Source: an uncultured Prevotellaceae bacterium
GTDB taxonomy: Bacteria > Bacteroidota > Bacteroidia > Bacteroidales > Bacteroidaceae
Direction: 5' to 3'
Length of the DNA: 64,000 nucleotides
Assembly (NCBI GenBank): GCA_900313615.1
Contig: OMRP01000004.1
Location: 92,808 to 156,807, forward strand
The notes beneath the pieces were generated by a model. The model saw nothing but the letters and a program-made list of their open reading frames with translations. It did no database searches and was not told where the DNA came from. The translations under genes were made by a program, and so were the position numbers. Shown in pieces: positions 63,580 through 64,000 of the stretch (the first letter of the stretch is position 1; each line of letters starts with the position of its first letter).

Positions 63580-64000
63580 TTAATTTTTCTTTTCCCTATG
63601 TAACTCCTTACGCAACCCTTCCAAATCAGCTTCTACCCCATCTTTAGACACCAACGAGTCTTTGGGCAGCACGGAGTAGTTCTTGGCTATGTTCTCTTTC
63701 TTGCCGCTGAACCATTCGCAGAATGCTGTTTGGAGGAAAGAGTCACCATCAAGGTTGTCTTTCTCATTATACCTTATTATATTAGTGACGAACTGCTTCA
63801 ACTCGGCATTGCGCAACTTCTTGTTCAAAGGGATGTGTAAATCCTTGTTGGCTGCCACCTGTCCAGTCTCAATAAATAGTTTTACAACGTCACATACTTT
63901 CTCTACATCTTCTACAGGAGTACCAGCAAGTGAGAATACAAGCATAGTGTACTCTTCTGTATTGGTCAGTCGCCTCTTTCGTTCTTCTTCCTGACATCGC
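63580..64000 (-). CDS. hypothetical protein, 5' end beyond the window
   Basis: The minus-strand frame is open to the right edge, so the true N-terminus lies outside. The visible 140 residues are charged and mostly helical (TEEYTMLVFSLAGTPVEDVE, LRNAELKQFVTNIIRYNEKD, AFCEWFSGKKENIAKNYSVL), with no membrane segment or known motif. An internal ATG at 63945 is unlikely to be the start because coding-like sequence (CQEEERKRRLTN) continues upstream. It is followed by a 95-nt gap and the two-gene module. Confidence 0.5.
   Translation of the reverse strand, partial: RCQEEERKRRLTNTEEYTMLVFSLAGTPVEDVEKVCDVVKLFIETGQVAANKDLHIPLNKKLRNAELKQFVTNIIRYNEKDNLDGDSFLQTAFCEWFSGKKENIAKNYSVLPKDSLVSKDGVEADLEGLRKELHREKKN

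Overview
The window is a stretch of a Bacteroidales chromosome, most like Prevotellaceae (Prevotella in the broad sense). The signs are Bacteroidetes-type promoters (TTTG, 19 to 21 nt, TAnnTTTG) in front of many genes, the type IX secretion translocon SprA, the long form of NusB, a DUF5606 protein, acidic lipoproteins with a Cys lipobox, classical menaquinone genes, meso-diaminopimelate dehydrogenase and a cobalamin riboswitch. No rRNA, tRNA, CRISPR array or insertion sequence was recognised.

Layout. 1-7.2 kb: mostly minus-strand housekeeping genes (a HAD phosphatase cut by the left edge, pgi, gpsA, lysS) and a secreted GH5 glycanase with a type IX-like tail. 7.4-12.6 kb: a sulfatase-modifying-factor-like lipoprotein, then menI, menF, menD and menB. 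12.7-24.2 kb: genes unrelated to menaquinone (FMN-binding protein, ddh, M48 peptidase, ruvA, the 2,538-residue sprA, a lipoprotein) separate menB from menC and menE (24.2-26.4 kb). 26.4-35.4 kb: an AT-richer accessory region with a Fic protein, an HD hydrolase plus WYL regulator pair, a HIRAN-Sel1-DUF262-DUF262/DUF1524 operon, small proteins, and a 444-bp segment flanked by 36-bp direct repeats. 35.5-51.1 kb: core genes (aroB, an outer-membrane barrel, purN, S4 protein, pth, rplY on minus; nusB, yajC, ybbR, coaE, DUF5606, pepT, antiporter, UbiA, HAD on plus). 51.2-58 kb: GT-C-like protein, lptD, NYN/LOTUS protein, glycerate kinase. 58-60.4 kb: cobalamin riboswitch, DASS anion transporter and a flavodoxin-like protein. 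60.4-64 kb: a predicted structured small RNA and an AT-rich two-gene module of unknown function, then a gene cut by the right edge.

Most interesting signal. The promoters of the HD-WYL pair and of the HIRAN/Sel1/DUF262 operon carry the same 19-bp imperfect palindrome at the same distance from the -7 box. This suggests that the WYL protein controls both its own operon and a multi-gene restriction-like module. The membership HD, WYL, HIRAN, Sel1, DUF262, DUF262-DUF1524 and two small proteins is a candidate for an undescribed defence system.

Other notable signals are tandemly duplicated promoter cassettes with palindromes upstream of lysS, the GH5 gene and lptD; an orphan consensus promoter and terminator framing a possible small RNA; and B12 control of a dicarboxylate-type carrier. 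All calls were made by reading the sequence; no database search was run.
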